Shown: positions 10,641 through 22,364, numbered from the stretch's first letter. The stretch: 64,000 bases of DNA from Gilliamella sp. ESL0441 (GCF_019469185.1 NZ_CP048264.1:434001-498000), one strand, 5' to 3'. Numbers and translations are program-made. Notes: a model not told the origin generated them from the sequence alone.

Positions 10641-12173
10641 CTATTTGCCACGTTGGAACATTTTCAGCATTCTTTGAGTAACAAAGAATCCACCAAAAAT
10701 ATTGATGCTAGCAATCAAAATAGCCACAAATGCAATGGCAGTCGTTAAGCCATTATCATCACCGATTTGCAATATTGCACCGACTAAAATAATGCCTGAA
10801 ATTGCATTTGTTACTGACATAAGTGGTGTATGTAAAGAGTGAGTGACATTCCAAACAACGTAATAACCAACCACACACGATAATGCAAAAACCGTGAAAT
10901 GCCCTAAAAAGCTTTCTGGCACTGAATTGGCAATCCAAAAATAGGCGAGAATTAATAAAGCTAAAATACCAAATTTCTTTTGTGGATCGATTGGTTTTGG
11001 TTCCGGTTTAGCAATAGGCGATGCTGCTTTTTGTTGTGGTTGAGCTGAAACTTGAATTGGTGGAGCAGGCCAGGTGATTTCTTTATCTTTAACCACCGTT
11101 ACGCCACGAATAACCACATCATCAAAATTGATATCAATGTTACCGTCTTTTTCTTTAGAAAGTAATTTTAATAAGTTAACAATATTCGTACCATAAAGCT
11201 GTGAGGCTTGAGCAGGCATACGATTAGCTAAATCGGTATAACCGACGATTTTAACATTATTATCGGTTTCAAAAACTTCTCCAGGGTGGGTTAATTCGCA
11301 GTTACCACCAGTTAATGCTGCTAAATCCACAATTACACTACCTGGTTTCATTGACTCTACCATTTCTTTAGAAATCAATTTAGGTGCTGGTTTACCTGGA
11401 ATAAGAGCGGTTGTAATGATGATATCTACATCTTTGGCTTGCTCAGCAAATAACGCCATTTCGGCTTCGATAAAGGCTGGAGACATCTGTTTAGCATAGC
11501 CATCACCCGAACCTGCTTCTTCTTCAAAATCGAGTTCTAAAAAATCAGCGCCCATACTATTAATTTGTTCTGCCACTTCAGGACGAGTATCAAAAGCTCT
11601 TACAATTGCGCCTAAACTCACGGCTGCACCAATTGCAGCAAGACCGGCAACACCTGCACCAATGACTAAGACTTTTGCAGGAGGAACTTTACCCGCTGCG
11701 GTAACTTGACCTGTAAAGAAACGACCAAATTGATTTGCTGCTTCAATCACCGAACGATAACCGGCAATGTTAGACATAGAACTTAATGCATCAAGGGATT
11801 GTGCTCGTGAAATACGTGGCACACAGTCCATTGCCAATACTGTTATGTTTTTGGCAGCAAGCTTTTCCAATAAATCTTTATGTTGAGCAGGATAAATATA
11901 GCTAATGAGGGTTAATCCTTCTTTCATCAACGCAATTTCTTCATCAGTCGGTGCGTGAAATTTCAAAATTAAATCATTTTGCCAAATATCTTGCGTGTTT
12001 TGGATTGTGGCTCCAGCATCAATGAAAGCTTGGTCTTCGAAATGAGCAGCATGTCCAGCACCTTGTTCAACTGAAACTGTAAAACCAAGTTTTAACAGTT
12101 GTCCAACAGTTTGTGGTGTAGCAGCAACTCTTGCTTCATTGGCTAACCGTTCTTTAGGTATACCGATATGCAT
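10641..12173 (-). CDS. pntA: NAD(P) transhydrogenase subunit alpha
   Basis: 510 residues, the same length as E. coli PntA. The N-terminal dI domain binds NAD(H) ([20 protein letters not shown], the [20 protein letters not shown] signature, and a [15 protein letters not shown]ossmann loop). After a Pro/Lys-rich linker (about 375-400) come four membrane helices of the dII domain (about 405-505). It is the first gene of pntAB. The start is fixed by homology at 12173. Together the two subunits would supply NADPH for biosynthesis and for OxyR-controlled peroxide defence. Confidence 0.97.
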   Translation of the reverse strand: MHIGIPKERLANEARVAATPQTVGQLLKLGFTVSVEQGAGHAAHFEDQAFIDAGATIQNTQDIWQNDLILKFHAPTDEEIALMKEGLTLISYIYPAQHKDLLEKLAAKNITVLAMDCVPRISRAQSLDALSSMSNIAGYRSVIEAANQFGRFFTGQVTAAGKVPPAKVLVIGAGVAGLAAIGAAVSLGAIVRAFDTRPEVAEQINSMGADFLELDFEEEAGSGDGYAKQMSPAFIEAEMALFAEQAKDVDIIITTALIPGKPAPKLISKEMVESMKPGSVIVDLAALTGGNCELTHPGEVFETDNNVKIVGYTDLANRMPAQASQLYGTNIVNLLKLLSKEKDGNIDINFDDVVIRGVTVVKDKEITWPAPPIQVSAQPQQKAASPIAKPEPKPIDPQKKFGILALLILAYFWIANSVPESFLGHFTVFALSCVVGYYVVWNVTHSLHTPLMSVTNAISGIILVGAILQIGDDNGLTTAIAFVAILIASINIFGGFFVTQRMLKMFQRGK

Positions 12174-12757
12174 TGCGTTACATCCTTATGTTAAGTGAGT
12201 TTGTAAATGTTTCTCGATTTTAGCATAAATTAGCGACGGTGCGAGTAGGGAATTTATTTTTTATTATCGAAATATTAATATTAAATTTAATAATAATTGA
12301 ATATTAAATCTGTCAATTAAAATTAAAATACTTATCCTGCAACCAATGTGATTAAATCTTTTTGATAGTGAACTAATACATGAAGAAGAATATTTATTAG
12401 TTTGTCTAAAAAATGATTATACCTTCTACTGATAGCTTCGCATTTATTAGAAAGAAAACAGGTTTAGTTGGCTTGTGATTCATCGTGTAAAACTCGATAT
12501 TTACCAAGTAATTCAATAAAAAACTTATAAAATATTTAAGTGAAAAATTGATAAAAAATCGATAAATAGTGCTGGCTAGATAAAATTTTAACCTATCCCA
12601 ATGGATACTTCATCATTGGGATTTTTAATGTCGGTTTGATAAAGGCTGAGAAGTTAACCGACAGATAAAAAGGTAAAAATTGATAGCTATAGCAATTTAT
12701 GATTGTGGTTAGGTAAATTCAAGTATTGTCCAATAATAAGTATTAACGAGGTAAAAT
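12174..12757. other. Gene-free divergent region between pntA and the MFS gene
   Basis: 584 AT-rich bases with no coding frame that I can support. It must hold the pntAB promoter and the leader of the transporter gene. The one clear structure is the hairpin at 12595-12622. The remainder shows no recognisable RNA family. Confidence 0.6.
12595..12622 (+). terminator. Orphan terminator-like hairpin upstream of the MFS gene
   Basis: A perfect 9-bp stem, ATCCCAATG / CATTGGGAT, with a 10-base loop, followed directly by TTTTAA on the plus strand. No plus-strand gene ends here. It lies about 135 bases before the transporter ATG, so it could end a small RNA or act as an attenuator in the leader. Confidence 0.6.
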
Positions 12758-14146
12758 ATGGCCGAATTAAGCCAGAAAAAAAATAGTATGCTAACATTAA
12801 TGTTTGCATTGCTTGCTGCTTGTATGGCATTTCAACTCAATGCGAGTATGTTAAGCCCTGTATTAGTGACTATCGCTAAAGAATTAGGTTCCAACGACGC
12901 ACAAGTCGGATTATCCCAAACTGCTTTTTTTACCTCTGCTGCACTGTTTTCATTATTTTTACCGCGTTTAAGTGATATTAAAGGTCGTAAAAAAGTATTA
13001 ACGATTATGTTATTTATTATGACAATAGGTACTGTGCTTGCAGCGTTAGCACCTAATATCGTTGTATTATATATTGCGCGAATTATTCAAGGTGTATCAG
13101 GGCCAGTCGTTCCACTTTGTTTACTGATGCTCAGCCATGAAGTCAAAGACGTTAAAAAATACGGTATGTTAATGGGTATTGTAACTGCTGTTAATGGCGG
13201 TATTGCCGGTATAGATGCAATTGCGGGTGGTCTACTTGCTACTTATTGCGGTTTTCGTTCGGTGTTTTGGGTCATTGCGATTGTTGCCGCATTATCAACC
13301 TATTTTGTCCATCGTTATGCTTCAGAATCTAAACCATCTGAAGGAACGAAAATGGATTGGTTAGGCGTGCTCTTCATTGTGCTAACCGTTGCTGCATTAT
13401 TACTAGCACTTAATGAAGCAGGGAATTTAGCACATGCTAATTGGATTAAAGTCATTGGACTAACGATTTTTGCTGGTATGTGTTTTATCTTATTTTGGAA
13501 AACAGAAAAAGTCAGCAAACAACCATTAGTTACCACGGTTCATTTAAAAACCAGAGCGACTTGGGCGCTATTATTAACGACACTATTAACGATGACAGGG
13601 ATTTTTGCCGTCGTTAATGGGTTAGTTATGTCACTAGCACAAAATCCTGAAATCGGATTTGGTTTAGAAGCTGATTGGGCTTCCCTGATTTTATTAACAC
13701 CTTATGCCTTAATTGGGTGGTTGATAGGGCCATTTGCTGGACGTTTAGCCCCAAGTTTAGGTTACAATAATGTACTAAAATTAGGCTTAATGGGTTGTGT
13801 AATTAGCATATTAATCATAATGTTTTACGGTATTGATTCTCTTCCAATATTAATTATTGGTGTTCTGTCGTTAGGTGTTTTTTATGCGGGAATGGCGAAT
13901 ATCATTTTAAATGGTCTTGGTGTAGTTTTATCGCCAAAAGAGAATTTAGGTTTTCTGCCAGGCATGAATGCAGGAGCTTTTAACTTAGGCGCTGGATTAA
14001 GTTTTGCATTATTGCCTGCTGTACAAATGATAAGTGGTTATACCGTTGAGGGCTATTTTAATGGGATGTTACTTGGGTTAATTATTACAATCTTAGCCTT
14101 ATTCTGTAGCTTCTTTATTCCTCGACCTGTCGATGCTGAAGTATAA
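12758..14146 (+). CDS. MFS transporter (drug/metabolite efflux type)
   Basis: 462 residues, almost wholly hydrophobic. The first half shows MFS motif A between helices 2 and 3 (PRLSDIKGRKKVL, about 68-80) and an RIIQGVSGPVVPLC motif-C-like helix. The length and an MDWLGVLFIVLTVAALLLA segment after the sixth helix suggest a 14-helix DHA2-type exporter. The substrate cannot be told from the sequence. It reads alone, with GAGG before the ATG, and is separated from the convergent DUF4198 gene by a bidirectional terminator. It resembles uncharacterised YebQ-like transporters, but I would not assign that symbol. Confidence 0.85.
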   Translation: MAELSQKKNSMLTLMFALLAACMAFQLNASMLSPVLVTIAKELGSNDAQVGLSQTAFFTSAALFSLFLPRLSDIKGRKKVLTIMLFIMTIGTVLAALAPNIVVLYIARIIQGVSGPVVPLCLLMLSHEVKDVKKYGMLMGIVTAVNGGIAGIDAIAGGLLATYCGFRSVFWVIAIVAALSTYFVHRYASESKPSEGTKMDWLGVLFIVLTVAALLLALNEAGNLAHANWIKVIGLTIFAGMCFILFWKTEKVSKQPLVTTVHLKTRATWALLLTTLLTMTGIFAVVNGLVMSLAQNPEIGFGLEADWASLILLTPYALIGWLIGPFAGRLAPSLGYNNVLKLGLMGCVISILIIMFYGIDSLPILIIGVLSLGVFYAGMANIILNGLGVVLSPKENLGFLPGMNAGAFNLGAGLSFALLPAVQMISGYTVEGYFNGMLLGLIITILALFCSFFIPRPVDAEV

Positions 14147-14153
14147 ACAAGAT

Positions 14154-14179
14154 AAAACGGGATTTTTTAATCCCGTTTT
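14154..14179. terminator. Bidirectional terminator between convergent genes
   Basis: Inverted repeat AAAACGGGAT / ATCCCGTTTT around a short T-rich loop. The A-run on one side and T-run on the other allow termination in both directions. It serves the MFS gene on the plus strand and the DUF4198-like gene on the minus strand. Confidence 0.85.
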
Positions 14180-14190
14180 TATTGTCTAAA

Positions 14191-14916
14191 TTAATCTTCT
14201 TCTGGCATAAGTGTAAAAACTAATGTTGTAAAAAATTTTTCTTGGGTCGCAAGTTGGCTATCTTTTAGGGGAAAACCTATTTCGACACCTACTACATTTA
14301 AGCCTTGATTAGGAATAGTAATGGTCGCTTGACCTTTATCATCAGTTGTAACCGTTTTATCTAAATTATTAACGACATCAATAATAACAGCAGTATTTGT
14401 TAATGGCTGACTATCTTTATAGACCGTTACAAGTAAATTATCACCGCGTTTTAATTGGGTTGGATCAACTGCTGGTACTATTTGTAATGGAATATCTTCA
14501 ACCCGTTTAGGGGCGTTGACAGAAGATAAATAATTGACACTGTATTTAATAGCATGGGTGCCTTTACTCGCTCCTTCTACTTTATTCATTGGAAGATTAA
14601 CATATTTACCCTGTGCATTTTTAGTCCAATAACCATAATCAAAACTAACCGTTACAACAGCGGTATTTTCTGTCGGTTCAACGGTCACATAATTTTGATG
14701 CTTTTTTTGATTAATCGGTAAAGAAGTCCAATTACCATTATAAGCATGAATCTTTTTTACATTTTCCGTTTGATAACCATTATCTAACGGGCCTTCACCT
14801 AAAACGATTTGCTTTTGATCAACCCGATTAGCGATCCAAATACCATGAGCAGAAAGCGATTGTGATATCATACAAATAACACTTCCTGATAAGATGAGTA
14901 CAAATAATTTACGCAT
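14191..14916 (-). CDS. DUF4198-type periplasmic protein, likely iron-regulated
   Basis: 241 residues with a signal peptide (about 1-23, cleavage after SLSAHG). The mature protein starts HGIWIANR, and its second half (about 150-220) looks like an Ig-like carboxypeptidase-regulatory fold (GDNLLVTVYKDSQPLTNTAV, TTDDKGQATITIPNQG). This layout fits the DUF4198 family, whose members are often found near metal uptake genes and are thought to help handle metals in the periplasm. No catalytic site is visible. A near-perfect Fur operator lies 22 bases before the ATG, so expression should rise in iron limitation. It is a single-gene unit. The family call is from memory of its pattern and is moderately sure. 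Confidence 0.75.
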   Translation of the reverse strand: MRKLFVLILSGSVICMISQSLSAHGIWIANRVDQKQIVLGEGPLDNGYQTENVKKIHAYNGNWTSLPINQKKHQNYVTVEPTENTAVVTVSFDYGYWTKNAQGKYVNLPMNKVEGASKGTHAIKYSVNYLSSVNAPKRVEDIPLQIVPAVDPTQLKRGDNLLVTVYKDSQPLTNTAVIIDVVNNLDKTVTTDDKGQATITIPNQGLNVVGVEIGFPLKDSQLATQEKFFTTLVFTLMPEED

Positions 14917-15295
14917 GATAAAATTCCTTATATTTTATGAAAATGATAATCATTATCATATCGATATAAAAAAAGTCAATGCTATTTGTGTAATTATTGA
15001 TCATCAAAAAATGTTTAATATGATAATAAAATATAAAATATGTTTTGTTCGTTTTTGATCGCTTTAGTAATAAAATAATTGCATTACAATTCTTAAATAT
15101 AAATAACCAAATTGTGTTTTTATTTTTTTGATATATAGAAACATGTTATCAATAACAAATCTTAAACTTACTATTTTTAACTAGCATAATTTGTTATATA
15201 ATCAAAAGTATTTTGTCCTTAACGCAATATATTGTCTTACTCATTTATATTTAGGGCGCATTCAACAATTGAGCATCTTTTATTAAGGAACCACT
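14917..15295. other. Divergent region between the DUF4198 gene and mukF
   Basis: 379 AT-rich bases between divergent genes. It contains the Fur box near its left end and must contain the mukF promoter. An ATATAAT-like element is present near 15194, but I cannot pair it with a convincing -35 box. No gene is seen. Confidence 0.55.
14939..14957. promoter_or_regulatory. Fur box
   Basis: The 19 bases GAAAATGATAATCATTATC match the classical Fur consensus GATAATGATAATCATTATC at 18 of 19 positions. The site sits 22 bases upstream of the DUF4198 gene start, where bound Fur-Fe(II) would block the promoter. Confidence 0.9.
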
Positions 15296-16618
15296 ATGAT
15301 GGATTTTTCCCAATCAGTGCCAGAACTGGTCTCTTGGGCAAAAAAAAATGATTTTTCAATTAATTTGCCAGTTGAACGGCTCGCTTTTTTATTGGCGATA
15401 GCCGTCTTAAATAGCGAACGCTTTGATGGTGAAATGACTGAATCAGAATTAATTGATGCTTTCAGGCATGTATCACAAATTTTCGAACAGAGTGAAGATA
15501 CGATTACTGTTCGAGCAAATAATGCCATTAATGACTTAGTACGCCAGCGATTAATTACGCGTTTCACTAGCGAAATGACGGATGGTTATTCAATTTATCG
15601 TTTGACGCCTTTAGGAATAGGCATTTCGGATTACTACATTCGTCAACGAGAATTCTCTACATTACGTTTATCGATTCAGCTTTCTATTGTTGCTCAAGAG
15701 CTAAAACGTGCAGCTGATGCGGCGCTTGAAGGTGGTGATGATCTTCACTGGCATCGTAACGTTTTTGCACCCTTGAAATACTCCGTTGCAGAGATTTTTG
15801 ATAGTATTGATATCACCCAACGGGTAATGGATGAGCAACAAGCGGATGTAAAACAAAATATTTCGGCCTTATTAAGTCAAGATTGGCAAGCAGCAATTAG
15901 TAGTTGTGAAGGCTTACTCACTGAAACGTCACAAACATTACGAGAATTGCAAGATACGCTAGCCGCTGCGGGCGATAAACTCCAAGCAAGTCTGCTCTTG
16001 ATTCAAGATGCAACCATGGATAATCCTGAACTTGATAAAATCAATAATGTGGTTATGGATTTACAAGGCAAACTTGATCGTATTATTGGCTGGGGACAAA
16101 AGGCGATTGATCTTTGGATTGGTTATGATCGCCATGTTCATAAATTTATCCGTACCGCTATTGACTTAGATAAAAACAGAGTCTTTTCACAGCGATTACG
16201 TAAATCAATACAAGGCTATTTCGATTTACCATGGTCACTTATTTTTGCCAATGCTGATCGCCTACTTGATATGCGTGATGAAGAACTTGCACTACATGAA
16301 GCAGAAGTAACAGGTGAATTACCGTCAGAACTTGAATTTGAAATGATTGAAGAGATTCAAGAACACATTATTGCCCATATCGAACAAAATTTATTGGTCT
16401 TCAAACAAGAAAATAAACCACTGGATATGAGTATCGCTATTCATAGTTATCTAGCACAGTTCCCTCGAGAACAACATTTTGATATTGCAAGATTATTTAT
16501 CGATCAGGCTATTCGTTTAGGGATTGCCGAAAATGATTTACTCGGTATCCCAGCCGAATGGAAACCTATTAACGATTATGGAGCTAAGGTACAAGCACAT
16601 GTCATCAACAGATACTAA
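15296..16618 (+). CDS. mukF: Chromosome partition protein MukF (kleisin)
   Basis: 440 residues, as in E. coli. MukF bridges the two MukB heads and recruits MukE dimers in the MukBEF condensin that organises and segregates the chromosome. The N-terminal winged-helix dimerisation region ([19 protein letters not shown]), the long helical middle and the C-terminal MukB-binding end ([17 protein letters not shown]) all match E. coli MukF. There are two adjacent ATGs at 15296 and 15299, and AAGGAACC upstream serves either. It is the first gene of mukFEB. The cmoM/smtA gene that precedes it in E. coli is absent. Confidence 0.97.
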   Translation: MMDFSQSVPELVSWAKKNDFSINLPVERLAFLLAIAVLNSERFDGEMTESELIDAFRHVSQIFEQSEDTITVRANNAINDLVRQRLITRFTSEMTDGYSIYRLTPLGIGISDYYIRQREFSTLRLSIQLSIVAQELKRAADAALEGGDDLHWHRNVFAPLKYSVAEIFDSIDITQRVMDEQQADVKQNISALLSQDWQAAISSCEGLLTETSQTLRELQDTLAAAGDKLQASLLLIQDATMDNPELDKINNVVMDLQGKLDRIIGWGQKAIDLWIGYDRHVHKFIRTAIDLDKNRVFSQRLRKSIQGYFDLPWSLIFANADRLLDMRDEELALHEAEVTGELPSELEFEMIEEIQEHIIAHIEQNLLVFKQENKPLDMSIAIHSYLAQFPREQHFDIARLFIDQAIRLGIAENDLLGIPAEWKPINDYGAKVQAHVINRY

Positions 16619-17393
16619 AGATTTAGAATTAGAACAAACAGCTCATCATCTTGATGAAGTCATGGGGCGCATTGCGGCAAGTTCCCAAGCATCTATCGAT
16701 AAATATATGCCCGTTAAATTAGCACAGGCAATTGCCAATCCCCTTTTTCCTGAGCTTGATAGTTTATTGCGTTCCGGACGTCATATCGGTATAGATGAAC
16801 TGGATAATCACGCCTTTTTAATGGATTTTCAACTTGAACTGGAACAATTTTATCAACGCTATAATGTAGAGTTAATTCGTGCACCAGAAGGCTTTTTCTA
16901 CCTTCGTCCTCGTTCAACAACATTAATCCCACGTTCGGTATTATCAGAACTTGATATGTTAGTTGGTAAAGTCCTTTGTTACTTATATCTCAGTCCTGAA
17001 CGGCTAGCGCATGAAGGTATTTTTACCTTACAAGAACTCTTTGACGAACTTGTTTCGTTAGCGGATGAAAGTAAATTACTTAAATTAGTTAATCAACGGT
17101 CGACTGGATCAGATTTAGATCGGCAAAAGCTATTTGATAAAGTCAAAACAGCACTTAATCGATTACGTCGTTTAGGCATGATATTTTTTATTGTAGGAAA
17201 TGACAGTAGCCGTTTTCGTATCAACGAATCTATCTTCCGTTTTGGTGCAGATGTGCGCAGTAGTGATGATGCACAAGAAGCGCAATTACGTTTAATTCGA
17301 GACGGTGAAGCAATCAAAATCGAATCATCGCTTATCCTAGACGATGATAATAACGAAGAACAAGAAGAAGATGTTAATGAGGAGATTGAATAA
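16599..17393 (+). CDS. mukE: Chromosome partition protein MukE
   Basis: 264 residues from the ATG at 16599 ([11 protein letters not shown]...). It aligns with E. coli MukE ([28 protein letters not shown] and onward) but has about 26 additional residues before MPVKLAQ. MukE binds MukF and regulates MukB ATPase and DNA loading. The upstream extension of the frame to 16524 is rejected, as it lies inside mukF and lacks homology. The chosen start overlaps the mukF end by 20 bases, as in E. coli, and AAGG lies nine bases before it. The C-terminus is a very acidic tail ([17 protein letters not shown]). Confidence 0.95.
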   Translation: MSSTDTKDLELEQTAHHLDEVMGRIAASSQASIDKYMPVKLAQAIANPLFPELDSLLRSGRHIGIDELDNHAFLMDFQLELEQFYQRYNVELIRAPEGFFYLRPRSTTLIPRSVLSELDMLVGKVLCYLYLSPERLAHEGIFTLQELFDELVSLADESKLLKLVNQRSTGSDLDRQKLFDKVKTALNRLRRLGMIFFIVGNDSSRFRINESIFRFGADVRSSDDAQEAQLRLIRDGEAIKIESSLILDDDNNEEQEEDVNEEIE

Positions 17394-17395
17394 TT

Positions 17396-20300
17396 ATGAT
17401 TGGACACGGTAAGTTTCACTCATTAACCCTAATAAACTGGAATGGTTTTTTTGCCAGAACATTTGAATTAGATCAACTTGTCACCACGCTTTCAGGGGGG
17501 AATGGGGCAGGTAAATCCACAACCATGGCGGCATTTGTGACCGCATTAATTCCTGATTTAACACTATTACACTTTCGAAATACTACTGAAGCCGGTGCAA
17601 CATCAGGATCACGTGATAAAGGTTTACACGGTAAATTAAAACCTGGCGTTTGTTATTCCATGCTTGATGTCATTAATTCACGTAATCAGCGAATTATATG
17701 CGGTGTTCGATTACAGCAAGTGGCTGGGCGTGATAAAAAAGTCGATATCAAACCTTTTCTATTACAAGGTTTACCTGTTGGCATTAGCCCAACTGAACTG
17801 GTAACCGAACGTTTAAATGATAAACAAGCAAGAATTTTATCCTTGCCCGAATTAAAAGATAAAGTCGAAACAATAGAAGGCGTTATCTTTAAGCAATTTA
17901 ATTCAATTACCGATTATCATTCGGTTATGTTTGACTTTGGTGTATTACCTAAGCGCTTACGTTCCTCATCCGATCGTAGTAAATATTACCGATTGATTGA
18001 AGCGTCACTATATGGTGGTATTTCAAGTGCGATTACTCGCTCACTTCGTGATTACTTACTTCCTGAAAATAGTGGTGTACGTAAAGCGTTTCAGGATATG
18101 GAAGCGGCACTTCGTGAAAACCGAATGACACTAGAAGCTATTCGGGTGACTCAATCTGACCGAGACCTATTTAAACATCTTATCACTGAATCAACCGATT
18201 ACGTGGCTGCGGATTATATGCGTCATGCTAACGAGCGTCGTGTACATATTGAATCGGTGCTGGGTTTGCGTCGTGATATGTTCAAAACACAAGATTTGCT
18301 CATTAGTAACCAGTTCCGCCAAGTTGAAATGGCAAAAGAACTTAAAGAGTTTCAAGATGCACAAAGTGACTTAGAAACCGACTTACAAGCAGCCAATGAT
18401 CACCTTAATTTAGCGCAAACAGCGCTACGCCAACAAGAAAAAATTGACCGTTATCAAGCTGATTTAGATGATCTCAATTTAAAACTTGAAGAGCAAAATG
18501 AAGTTGTACTCGAAGCGAATGAACAGTATCAAACCTATCGAGATCAAGTGGAACACACCGAACACGAAGTGGATGAAATCAAAACGCAATTAGCGGATTA
18601 TCAACAAGCGCTTGATGTACAACAAACCCGTGCCATTCAATATCAACAAGCTTTGCAAGCACTAAAAAATGCTCAATCTTTATGTCAATTACCCAAATTA
18701 GGCATAAGCAATATCGAAAATCATTTTGAGATTTTTGAAGAAAAACAAAAAGAAATAACTGATCAAGTGCTTGAAATGGAGCAAAGACTCAGTGTTTCTG
18801 ATGCGGCGATAAATCAATTTGATCGGGCATATCAATTAGTGGTGAAATTAGTTGGTGATGTTGTTCGTAGTGATGCTTGGCGTGCAGCGAAAGAAGCATT
18901 AAGACAATGGCCGTCACAATGCTATCAAGCTGAACAAGCTGAACATTTGCAACTCCAACTTGATGAATTAGAACAACGCTTTTTTGAACAAAAAGAAGCC
19001 GAATCACTATTAACCCAATTCTGTAAACGCATTGGTCGCCAAATTGAATATGATCAACTTGACGAGTTAAAACAAGAACTTGAAATACAACTTGATGAAA
19101 ACGCAATATTAGCCAATGAATCAAGTGAAAAACGAATCGAATTCAGACAAGAACTTGAACAAATTCAATCCAAAATAGCGGATTATCGACAAAAAGCACC
19201 AATGTGGTTAAAAGCACAAGATGCCTTAATTGCCTTACAAGAGCAAACTGGACAAAGCTTTACCCACAGTCAAGCTGTCACGCAACATATGCAACAGCTA
19301 CTTGAACAAGAACGTGCACTGGTCACAGAACGCGATCAGATAACCTTCAAACGAAATCAATTAGATACTCAAATTGAACAACTTAATCAACCAAGTGGGG
19401 TTGATGATGGTCGTTTATCGGCATTAGCTGAGCGATTTAATGGTGTATTACTTTCTGAAATTTATGAAGATGTCACCATTGATGATGCACCTTATTTCTC
19501 AGCCTTATATGGCCCATCACGTCAAGCAATTGTGGTACCGGATTTGTCGCAAGTTAAAGCACAACTTGAAAATCTGACCACCAGTGAAGAAGATTATCCA
19601 GAAGATATCTATTTTATTGAAGGCGATCCATCCTCATTTGACGATAGTGTTTTTGATTGTGAAGAGATGAATAAGGCTGTATTAGTTAAAACAGGTGAAC
19701 GCCAATGGCGCTTCTCCAGTTTTCCAAAAGTTCCATTATTTGGGCGAGCAGCACGTGAAATCCATCTTGAAAAACTATCATTAGAGCGAGATGAACTGCA
19801 TGAACGTTATGCTAACCTCTCATTTGATTTACAAAAATTACAACGAATTGAACAAAATGTGGGTCAATTTATTGGTGAATATTTATCGGTTGCCTTTGAT
19901 ATCGATCCCGAAGCTGAAGCACAAAAACTAGCGACAAGACGCAATGAAATTGAACGTCAATTAACATCACAAGAATCGATAGATCAACAAAATCAACAGC
20001 AAGTTGCCAACTGTAAAGAGCAACTAGTGACAGTAAATCGATTAGTTGCTCAAATGCATTTACTGGCTGATGATGATTTAGCGGATAGAGTAGATGAATT
20101 GCGTGAACAAGTTGCTGAAGCACAAGATGCGGCGCAATACGTCAGCCGTCATCGCCATACCGTTTCTGAGCTTGAACCATTAGTTGCTGTATTACAAAGT
20201 GATCCTGAGCAAAACGAAGCATTACGTGAACAATACAACATCGTTAAAGCACAGCAACACACTATTCGCCAACAAGTCTTTGCACTTACTGAAGTGATGC

Positions 20301-21814
20301 AACGCCGAGCTCACTTTAGTTATGAAGATTCAGCTGGAATGTTGAATGAAAATACTGATTTGAACGAAAAATTGCGCGCTCGATTAGAAATTGTTGAAGC
20401 ACAAAGAACTGAAGCACGCAGTCAAATGCAGCAATATCAAGATAAGTATAATCAATATAATCAAACATTAGCTTCACTAAAAAGCGCCTTTGAAACTAAA
20501 CGAGATATGCTTAATGAACTGCATAAAGAAATAGATCAAATTGGTGTCAAAGCGGATGCGATCACTGAAGAGCGTGCTCGAGCTCGTCGTGATGAAATTC
20601 ATCAAAAACTGAATAGTAATCGTCAACATTGTACTTCGCTTGAAAAGCAGCTCATTATGTGTGAAAGCGAAATGACCCAAATGCAAAAACGACTAGCACA
20701 AACACTGCGGGATTATAAACAGCTTAGAGAACAAGTTGTTGAAGCCAAAGCAGGGTGGTGCTTAGTATTACGTTTAGTTAAAGAAAACAGCGTTGAACGC
20801 CGATTACATCGTCGTGAGCTGGCTTATTTAAGTGCAGATGAACTACGTTCAATGTCGGATAAAGCATTAGGTTCACTACGTTTAGCGGTCAACGACAACG
20901 AGCACTTACGTGATGTATTAAGACTATCCGAAGATCCAAAACGACCAGAACGTAAAATTCAATTTTACATTGCGGTTTATAAACATCTTCGTGAGCGAAT
21001 TCGCCAAGATATCGTCAAAACGGATGACCCAATTGAAGCCATTGAACAAATGGAAATTGAATTATCACGCTTGACCGAAGAATTAACTTCACGTGAGCAA
21101 CAGTTAGCCATCAGCTCAAAAAGTGTGGCAAATATTATCCGTAAAACTATTCAGCGTGAACAAAACCGTATTCGTATGCTTAACCAAGGTTTACAAGCGG
21201 TGGCATTTGGACAGGTGAATGGTGTACGATTAAATGTTACGATTCGTGAAGCTCACTCATCACTGTTAGCGGCATTAGCCGATGACCAGAACGAGCATCA
21301 AGATCTCTTCAGCAATAACCGCATAACCTTCTCTGAAGCGTTAGCGAAACTTTATCAACGTTTAAATCCTCATATCGATATGGGACAACGAACTGCGCAA
21401 AATATTGGTGAAGAATTACTTGATTACCGCAACTATCTAGAAATGGACGTTGAAGTTAATCGGGGGGCAGATGGTTGGTTACGTGCTGAAAGTGGTGCAT
21501 TATCAACCGGTGAAGCAATCGGTACCGGTATGTCAATACTATTAATGGTTATTCAAAGTTGGGAAGAAGAATCCAAACGCTTACGTAATAAAGACATCTC
21601 GCCATGTCGTTTATTATTCTTGGATGAAGCCGCTCGACTTGATGCCAAATCTATTGCCACACTCTTTGAACTTTGTGAACGGTTAGAAATGCAGCTTATT
21701 ATTGCTGCACCTGAAAACATTAGTCCAGAAAAAGGGACAACTTACAAACTGGTACGTAAAGTGATCAACAATCAAGAACATGTTCATGTGGTTGGATTAA
21801 AAGGCTTTGCATAA
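17396..21814 (+). CDS. mukB: Chromosome partition protein MukB (SMC-like ATPase)
   Basis: 1472 residues (E. coli 1486). It is an SMC-like protein with ATPase heads at both ends, long antiparallel coiled coils and a central hinge. Walker A is [10 protein letters not shown] near residue 34. The C-terminal head has the signature [12 protein letters not shown] and Walker [14 protein letters not shown] (near 1400). Gln/Glu-rich coiled coils fill about 290-660 and 830-1230, flanking the hinge at about 660-780 ([28 protein letters not shown] region). It entraps DNA and interacts with topoisomerase IV through the hinge. It starts 2 bases after the mukE stop. Confidence 0.98.
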   Translation: MIGHGKFHSLTLINWNGFFARTFELDQLVTTLSGGNGAGKSTTMAAFVTALIPDLTLLHFRNTTEAGATSGSRDKGLHGKLKPGVCYSMLDVINSRNQRIICGVRLQQVAGRDKKVDIKPFLLQGLPVGISPTELVTERLNDKQARILSLPELKDKVETIEGVIFKQFNSITDYHSVMFDFGVLPKRLRSSSDRSKYYRLIEASLYGGISSAITRSLRDYLLPENSGVRKAFQDMEAALRENRMTLEAIRVTQSDRDLFKHLITESTDYVAADYMRHANERRVHIESVLGLRRDMFKTQDLLISNQFRQVEMAKELKEFQDAQSDLETDLQAANDHLNLAQTALRQQEKIDRYQADLDDLNLKLEEQNEVVLEANEQYQTYRDQVEHTEHEVDEIKTQLADYQQALDVQQTRAIQYQQALQALKNAQSLCQLPKLGISNIENHFEIFEEKQKEITDQVLEMEQRLSVSDAAINQFDRAYQLVVKLVGDVVRSDAWRAAKEALRQWPSQCYQAEQAEHLQLQLDELEQRFFEQKEAESLLTQFCKRIGRQIEYDQLDELKQELEIQLDENAILANESSEKRIEFRQELEQIQSKIADYRQKAPMWLKAQDALIALQEQTGQSFTHSQAVTQHMQQLLEQERALVTERDQITFKRNQLDTQIEQLNQPSGVDDGRLSALAERFNGVLLSEIYEDVTIDDAPYFSALYGPSRQAIVVPDLSQVKAQLENLTTSEEDYPEDIYFIEGDPSSFDDSVFDCEEMNKAVLVKTGERQWRFSSFPKVPLFGRAAREIHLEKLSLERDELHERYANLSFDLQKLQRIEQNVGQFIGEYLSVAFDIDPEAEAQKLATRRNEIERQLTSQESIDQQNQQQVANCKEQLVTVNRLVAQMHLLADDDLADRVDELREQVAEAQDAAQYVSRHRHTVSELEPLVAVLQSDPEQNEALREQYNIVKAQQHTIRQQVFALTEVMQRRAHFSYEDSAGMLNENTDLNEKLRARLEIVEAQRTEARSQMQQYQDKYNQYNQTLASLKSAFETKRDMLNELHKEIDQIGVKADAITEERARARRDEIHQKLNSNRQHCTSLEKQLIMCESEMTQMQKRLAQTLRDYKQLREQVVEAKAGWCLVLRLVKENSVERRLHRRELAYLSADELRSMSDKALGSLRLAVNDNEHLRDVLRLSEDPKRPERKIQFYIAVYKHLRERIRQDIVKTDDPIEAIEQMEIELSRLTEELTSREQQLAISSKSVANIIRKTIQREQNRIRMLNQGLQAVAFGQVNGVRLNVTIREAHSSLLAALADDQNEHQDLFSNNRITFSEALAKLYQRLNPHIDMGQRTAQNIGEELLDYRNYLEMDVEVNRGADGWLRAESGALSTGEAIGTGMSILLMVIQSWEEESKRLRNKDISPCRLLFLDEAARLDAKSIATLFELCERLEMQLIIAAPENISPEKGTTYKLVRKVINNQEHVHVVGLKGFA

Positions 21815-21840
21815 CCTAATTAGGTTTTTTATATAATATT

Positions 21841-21862
21841 TTCGCCGACATTTGTCGGCGAA
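21841..21862. terminator. Terminator hairpin after mukFEB
   Basis: A perfect 10-bp inverted repeat, TTCGCCGACA / TGTCGGCGAA, with a 2-base gap. It is GC-rich against an AT-rich background and lies between the convergent ends of mukB and the gene at 21876. A smaller AACCTA / TAGGTT hairpin with a T-run (21813-21830) overlaps the mukB stop and probably ends most mukB transcripts. The larger hairpin probably serves the opposite gene or blocks read-through. Confidence 0.75.
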
Positions 21863-21875
21863 TGAGTTATTTGCA

Positions 21876-22364
21876 TTAATAATTGCTTAAATCTGATTGC
21901 CACAGGATATAAGGATCATAATCATCATCCCCATCAGGTAAAGCCCCTGTTTTTGGCGCCGGTGTAAAATCGGTTTCAGCCAATTGACCATTATCGAGAT
22001 ACTCTATTTTCCATATCAATAAATTCTTTCTGCTTTCTGGTTTATCAAGGTTATAACTAATATGAGAAAGTGAATTATGATAAATAATTTGTCGCCAGCA
22101 GGCATCGGAATTTTTAATACAATATTTAATACTAATTGGTTGATATTTTTTGCCATCTTTTAATAACACGGGTATGGCTTTCTGTTCTTGGCTATCAACA
22201 AAAAATGACAAAGAAAGATTATCGGCTAATTGCGCTTTATACTCTGTATAATCGCTATTTGTTTGTAATTTAGGTTGTATATGGAAACTATTTTGACTTT
22301 CATCTGCATAACTATTACTACCATACAAACTACATAAGAATAATATAGGAATGAATTTTTTCAT
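21876..22364 (-). CDS. Secreted hypothetical protein
   Basis: I do not recognise this protein. 162 residues from the ATG at 22364 (MKKFIPILFLCSLYGSNSYADES), which gives a clean Sec signal peptide cleaved near SYA-DE; the frame also opens four codons earlier. The mature part is about 140 residues with two cysteines (KYCIKNSDACWRQ) that could form a disulfide, and an acidic C-terminal stretch (LPDGDDDYDPYILWQSD). There is no membrane helix after the signal, so it is probably periplasmic. It marks the left border of the accessory region and is convergent with mukB. Confidence 0.7.
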   Translation of the reverse strand: MKKFIPILFLCSLYGSNSYADESQNSFHIQPKLQTNSDYTEYKAQLADNLSLSFFVDSQEQKAIPVLLKDGKKYQPISIKYCIKNSDACWRQIIYHNSLSHISYNLDKPESRKNLLIWKIEYLDNGQLAETDFTPAPKTGALPDGDDDYDPYILWQSDLSNY

